A stretch of DNA of 64,000 nucleotides from Mycobacterium pseudokansasii (GTDB lineage Bacteria > Actinomycetota > Actinomycetes > Mycobacteriales > Mycobacteriaceae), in contig NZ_UPHU01000001.1 of assembly GCF_900566075.1 (NCBI RefSeq), positions 6,138,325 to 6,202,324 on the forward strand, read 5' to 3'. The first letter of the stretch is position 1. Each line of letters begins with the position of its first letter. The notes beneath the pieces are model-generated. The model did no database searches. It saw only the letters and a program-made list of their open reading frames with translations, and had not been told where the DNA came from. Below, piece by piece: positions 60,911 to 64,000 of this stretch. The position numbers and the translations under genes were made by a program.

Positions 60911-62137
60911 GTGAACGGCGATCGATCACCGGAGCGCGGGAGACCCCGAAGACCGATGCAGCAACGGCCGGCGCAGCCGGAGCCGTCACAGGTTATCCGT
61001 CGCGAAAACCCACCGTCCCGGCCACCGGGCAGACCCCGGCTCGAGCCGGAACCCGCACCAGCGACGACTGACCCACAGCCATCCCCGACAGTCCGGCGCG
61101 GACGGCAGCGCGGTCCCGCCGCTTCGACGCCCCCGCGGCCGGTGGCGCCGAAGGCGCGCCGCAACCGGGTCAGGCGGCGCTGGGGCAGGATCGTGACACT
61201 CAGCATGCTGGTCGTTCTGTTACTGGCCGGGGCGGGCATCCTCGGCGGCGCGCTGTGGCTGGACACGTCGCTGCGCCGCGAGCCGGTGTTCAGCGACTAC
61301 GCCGACCGCCCGGTGGGCGGCCGCGGCACGAACTGGCTGCTCGTCGGTTCCGACAGCCGCCAGGACCTCACCGCCGAGCAACAGCAGAACCTCGCCACGG
61401 GCGGCGACGTCGGCACCGGACGCACCGACACCCTCCTGCTGGTGCACGTGCCGGAGTTCGGGTCGAGCACCCCGACGACGTTGGTGTCGATACCGCGCGA
61501 CTCCTCGGTGCCGATACCAGGTCACGGTCGCGACAAGATCAACGCCGCCTTCGTGACGGGTGGCGCGCCCTTGCTGGTGCAAACGGTTGAGCAGACCACC
61601 GGCTTGCGCGTCGACCATTACGCCGAAATTGGGTTCGGCGGCTTCGCCGAGTTGGTCGACGCGCTGGGCGGGGTCAGCGTGTGCCTGAGCGAGCCGATCC
61701 GCGATCCATTGGCCGGTGTCGACCTGCCGGCCGGCTGTCAACAACTGGACGGCCGACGGGCGTTGGGGTACGTCCGGTCTCGCGCGACACCGCGGGCCGA
61801 TCTGGACCGCATGCTCAACCAACGCCAGTTCATGGCAGCGCTGCTGCACCGCGCCGCCAGCCCCGCGGTATGGCTCAACCCATGGCGTTGGTACGCGGTG
61901 CCACACGCAGCCGCCGGGGCGCTGACCGTCGACCAGGACACCCATGTCTTCGACCTGGCCCGCCTGGGATGGGCGTTGCGCGGACACACCACCGCGCTGA
62001 CCGTTCCGATCGGCGAGTTCACCGACAGCGACGTTGGCTCGGTGGTGGTATGGAATCACGACGCGGCCCGGGAATTGTTCGACGCGCTCGCTTCGGACGC
62101 TCCGGTGCCGGCTTCCGCGATCGACGGCCAACCATAG
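60911..62137 (+). CDS. LytR-CpsA-Psr (LCP) family protein, full length
   Basis: 408 residues from GTG 60911 (an upstream in-frame start at 60866 and an ATG at 60956 are alternatives). Long basic, Pro-rich cytoplasmic N-terminus, one membrane helix (IVTLSMLVVLLLAGAGILGG), then an extracytoplasmic LCP domain: TNWLLVGSDSRQDLTAE, GTGRTDTLLLVHVPEF, TTLVSIPRDSSVPIPGHG, DKINAAFVTGGAPLLVQTVE, HYAEIGFGGFAELVDALGGV, GYVRSRATPRADLDRMLNQR, all with the conserved Asp and Arg. LCP enzymes attach arabinogalactan or teichoic-type polymers to peptidoglycan. At the same place I recall only a short protein in Mtb (Rv3840), so this may be the intact ancestral form. Confidence 0.88.
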   Translation: MNGDRSPERGRPRRPMQQRPAQPEPSQVIRRENPPSRPPGRPRLEPEPAPATTDPQPSPTVRRGRQRGPAASTPPRPVAPKARRNRVRRRWGRIVTLSMLVVLLLAGAGILGGALWLDTSLRREPVFSDYADRPVGGRGTNWLLVGSDSRQDLTAEQQQNLATGGDVGTGRTDTLLLVHVPEFGSSTPTTLVSIPRDSSVPIPGHGRDKINAAFVTGGAPLLVQTVEQTTGLRVDHYAEIGFGGFAELVDALGGVSVCLSEPIRDPLAGVDLPAGCQQLDGRRALGYVRSRATPRADLDRMLNQRQFMAALLHRAASPAVWLNPWRWYAVPHAAAGALTVDQDTHVFDLARLGWALRGHTTALTVPIGEFTDSDVGSVVVWNHDAARELFDALASDAPVPASAIDGQP

Positions 62138-62473
62138 CGACTTCACCGGCTCTACCGGACGCGTCGAACGTGAACCCGCCGCGACGACACGCCCCGATGC
62201 TCAGCGCACCCTGTTTCACCTCGGGGCGAGAAAGCCGAGAAAGCCGAGAAAGCCGGGGAAGCCGGGACCCAGAATGTCGATCAGATCGGGAGAGACGTCC
62301 CGCATCGTTTGCGCGACGGCCACCCGGAATAACGCCCACCAGAATTGCTATAGTTAGGCAAACCTGCCCTGGTGAAGAGCGTTATTGGCGGCCTCGGAGC
62401 ACTTAGGAAAAGCTTTCCTCACTAAGTGATACCTTCGTTGCGGACGAGGTTCTACCTGCATTAACCTGGTCGC
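62138..62473. promoter_or_regulatory. bfrB upstream region: 9-bp tandem repeat and IdeR-type sites
   Basis: 336 bp. A tandem array of GAGAAAGCC occurs at 62228-62254 (three perfect 9-bp units, then a degenerate GGGGAAGCC). Two weak IdeR-like boxes lie at 62349-62367 (TATAGTTAGGCAAACCTGC) and 62403-62421 (TTAGGAAAAGCTTTCCTCA), 54 bp apart, each matching about 13 of 19 consensus positions. The second contains the palindrome AGGAAAAGCTTTCCT. Known in Mtb: IdeR with iron activates bfrB from upstream boxes, counteracting Lsr2. The AT-rich 62340-62440 zone suits such binding. Confidence 0.55.
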
Positions 62474-63019
62474 ATGACTGACTACGACGGACACAAGACC
62501 AAATTTCATGCGTTAATGCAGGAGCAAATCTTCAACGAATTCACCACCGCGCAGCAATATATTGCGATCGCGGTCTATTTCGACAGCGAGGACTTGCCGC
62601 AATTGGCGAAGCATTTCTATGGCCAGGCGGTCGAAGAGCGCAATCACGCGATGATGCTGGTGCAACATCTGCTTGAGCGCGGCCTTCGCGTCGAAATTCC
62701 GGGCGTCGACACCGTCCGAAACCAGTTCGACGAACCGCGCGACGCGGTGGCGCTGGCGCTCGAACAGGAGCGTGCCGTCACCGACCAGGTCAGCCGGCTG
62801 GCGGCGGTGGCCCGTGACGAGGGCGACTTTCTCGGCGAGCAGTTCATGCAGTGGTTCCTGCAGGAACAGGTTGAAGAGATGTCGCTGATGTCCACCCTGC
62901 TGCGGATTGCCGACCGGGCCGGATCCAATCTGTTCGAGCTGGAGAACTTCGTCGCCCGCGAAGTGAGCCGGGCGCCCTCCGCCTCAGGCGCCCCGCGCGC
63001 CGCCGGCGGTAGCCTCTAG
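62474..63019 (+). CDS. bfrB: Ferritin BfrB
   Basis: 181 residues (181 recalled for Mtb). Iron-storage ferritin forming a 24-mer cage. Four-helix bundle with the ferroxidase residues: Glu in MQEQIFNEFTTAQQYIAIAV, Glu-Glu and His in GQAVEERNHAMMLVQHLL, and the Glu/Gln of EQFMQWFLQEQVEEMSLM. No heme-binding Met in the bacterioferritin position, so it is a true ferritin. The C-terminal tail after EVSRAP is Ala/Ser-rich. IdeR-like sites lie upstream. Its TAG stop overlaps the glpQ1 stop on the other strand (shared CTAG). Confidence 0.97.
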   Translation: MTDYDGHKTKFHALMQEQIFNEFTTAQQYIAIAVYFDSEDLPQLAKHFYGQAVEERNHAMMLVQHLLERGLRVEIPGVDTVRNQFDEPRDAVALALEQERAVTDQVSRLAAVARDEGDFLGEQFMQWFLQEQVEEMSLMSTLLRIADRAGSNLFELENFVAREVSRAPSASGAPRAAGGSL

Positions 63020-63846
63020 CCGCCGGCCTGGCCGGTGCGCCCCTGCTGTAGCCAGGCCTTTGTGCGGGCGGGGTGGTGAGTGGCCATCCACGCCACCCCG
63101 ACCTCACGACAGAATTCGACGTCGTCGTATTCGTCGACGTTCCAGCAGTAAACCGCCCGTCCCTGGGCGGCCGCACGGTCGACGAGTTGCGGGTAGTCCT
63201 TCAACGCCGGCAGCGACGGTCCCACCGCGGTCGCCCCGACGGCGGTGGCCGCGCTGCTGGCGAGGTACCGTCCGGTCTTGCCGAGTAGCACGGTCGGCAA
63301 CAGCGGCGCGGCCCGCCGGATCCGCCAGACCGCCGCGGCCGAGAACGACATCACGACTGCGCGCGACCGGTCGGCTGAGGCGGGTGCGGCAATACCGAAG
63401 CGGTGCAGAAGTGCCAGCACTTTGTTTTCGACCAGCGAACCGTACCGGACGGGGTGCTTGGTCTCGATGAAGATCTTCACCGGCCGGTTCCAGTCCAGCA
63501 CCAGCGCAACCAGCGCGTCCAGGGTTAGCAGGCTGGTGTCGCCGTGAGTGCCGTCCGGACGCCAGCTTTCGTGCCAGGCGCCATATTCCAGCTCGCGCAG
63601 TTCGGCCAGCGTCATCGTGCTGACCAGCCCGACTCCGGTCGAGGTCCGGTCCAAGCGCCGGTCGTGCACACAGACGAGGTGGCCGTCACGGGTTAGCCGC
63701 ACGTCACATTCCACGCCGTCGGCGCCCTCCTTGAGCGCCAGGTCGTACGCGGCCAGCGTGTGTTCCGGTCGAGCAGCGGACGCGCCACGGTGGGCAACCA
63801 CAAACGGGTGCCCGGCGATCACCTCGTCGGCCCAGGTCATACCCAT
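63016..63846 (-). CDS. glpQ1: Glycerophosphodiester phosphodiesterase GlpQ1
   Basis: 276 residues (274 if starting at ATG 63840). TIM-barrel GDPD family, hydrolysing glycerophosphodiesters to glycerol-3-phosphate and alcohol. Motifs: FVVAHRGASAARPEHTLAAY, EGADGVECDVRLTRDGHLVC, VHDRRLDRTSTG, IFIETKHPVRYGSLVE, YCWNVDEYDDVEFCREVG. Metal-binding HRG, EXD and ETK are all intact. No signal peptide, so cytoplasmic. The upstream gene's TAA overlaps this ATG (TAATG), favouring the 63846 start and translational coupling. Confidence 0.95.
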   Translation of the reverse strand: MGMTWADEVIAGHPFVVAHRGASAARPEHTLAAYDLALKEGADGVECDVRLTRDGHLVCVHDRRLDRTSTGVGLVSTMTLAELRELEYGAWHESWRPDGTHGDTSLLTLDALVALVLDWNRPVKIFIETKHPVRYGSLVENKVLALLHRFGIAAPASADRSRAVVMSFSAAAVWRIRRAAPLLPTVLLGKTGRYLASSAATAVGATAVGPSLPALKDYPQLVDRAAAQGRAVYCWNVDEYDDVEFCREVGVAWMATHHPARTKAWLQQGRTGQAGG

Positions 63847-64000
63847 TATGCTGCCGGTTCTTGCCCTTGCAGCTCAACTGCACCGGCTGCTGCCGGGGCG
63901 GGTTGCCGGGGCGGGCCATCCGGGCGCACCACGAGCCACCGGTGTGCCGGCCGTTCGACCGGTTTTCGCTCGAACCCTTCGAACACCCGGCCGGCAGCGG
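63846..64000 (-). CDS. C-terminal end of an Rv3843c-like gene (5' part beyond window)
   Basis: On the minus strand the frame entering at the window edge reads AGRVFEGFERKPVERPAHRW then LVVRPDGPPRQPAPAAAGAV and stops at TAA 63848-63846. The coding character, the TAATG junction with glpQ1 and the matching gene order in Mtb (Rv3843c upstream of glpQ1) support a real gene. Only about 50 codons are visible; Mtb Rv3843c is a probable membrane protein. No functional motif lies in this tail. Confidence 0.6.
   Translation of the reverse strand, partial: AAGRVFEGFERKPVERPAHRWLVVRPDGPPRQPAPAAAGAVELQGQEPAA

Overview
The window comes from a slow-growing Mycobacterium of the M. tuberculosis / M. kansasii / M. 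marinum type. It is GC-rich, carries two PE_PGRS genes, and holds almost the whole cell-wall superlocus that in M. tuberculosis (Mtb) runs from embC (Rv3793) to Rv3843c. Gene equivalences to Mtb are from recalled protein sequences, not from a search.

Left end (1-7300): two PE_PGRS genes (one cut by the window edge), then a scar zone. The scar holds a C-terminal fragment of the arabinosyltransferase gene embC, a frameshifted tail of a winged-helix-like protein, an internally deleted IS982-type transposase and an unrecognised frameshifted coding remnant. In Mtb, aftA and full-length embC stand here, so the usual aftA-embC-embA continuity is broken.

Core (7317-43428): embA-embB (arabinogalactan arabinosyltransferases); an arylsulfotransferase-like secreted protein; a small exported protein; a membrane protein/lipoprotein pair; fadE35; the mycolate condensation operon fadD32-pks13-accD4; Rv3802c-like cutinase/lipase; fbpD and fbpA (antigen 85 family); aftB-ubiA-PAP2 phosphatase-glfT2-glf (arabinogalactan assembly); erp; and a secreted peptidoglycan amidase with LGFP repeats. 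Together they make, export and attach mycolic acids and arabinogalactan.

Accessory insertion (41506-45975): where Mtb has PE_PGRS62 (Rv3812), this genome has a polyamine-related set. It comprises a decarboxylase-spermidine synthase fusion and a convergent three-gene operon: a YgiB-like Gly-rich membrane protein, a glutathionylspermidine-synthase-type ATP-grasp ligase and a DUF350 membrane protein. Mycobacteria are not known to make glutathione, so the ligase probably joins something else to a polyamine. This is the best candidate for an undescribed system in the window.

Right part (46097-64000): HAD phosphatase (apparently with a CTG start), three tandem PlsC-type acyltransferases, APH-like protein, Rieske/metallo-beta-lactamase-fold protein and partner, CrtI-like oxidoreductase with a TetR regulator, DUF2834 protein, serS, septum-formation-like protein, zincin, Cys-rich protein, phosphoglycerate-mutase-like protein, pheA, an IdeR-boxed DUF2470 gene, an LCP protein, ferritin bfrB, glpQ1 and the end of an Rv3843c-like gene. 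The Mtb sulfolipid block (Rv3820c-Rv3828c) is absent between the Rv3819 and Rv3829c equivalents. No rRNA, tRNA, CRISPR array or prophage was seen.
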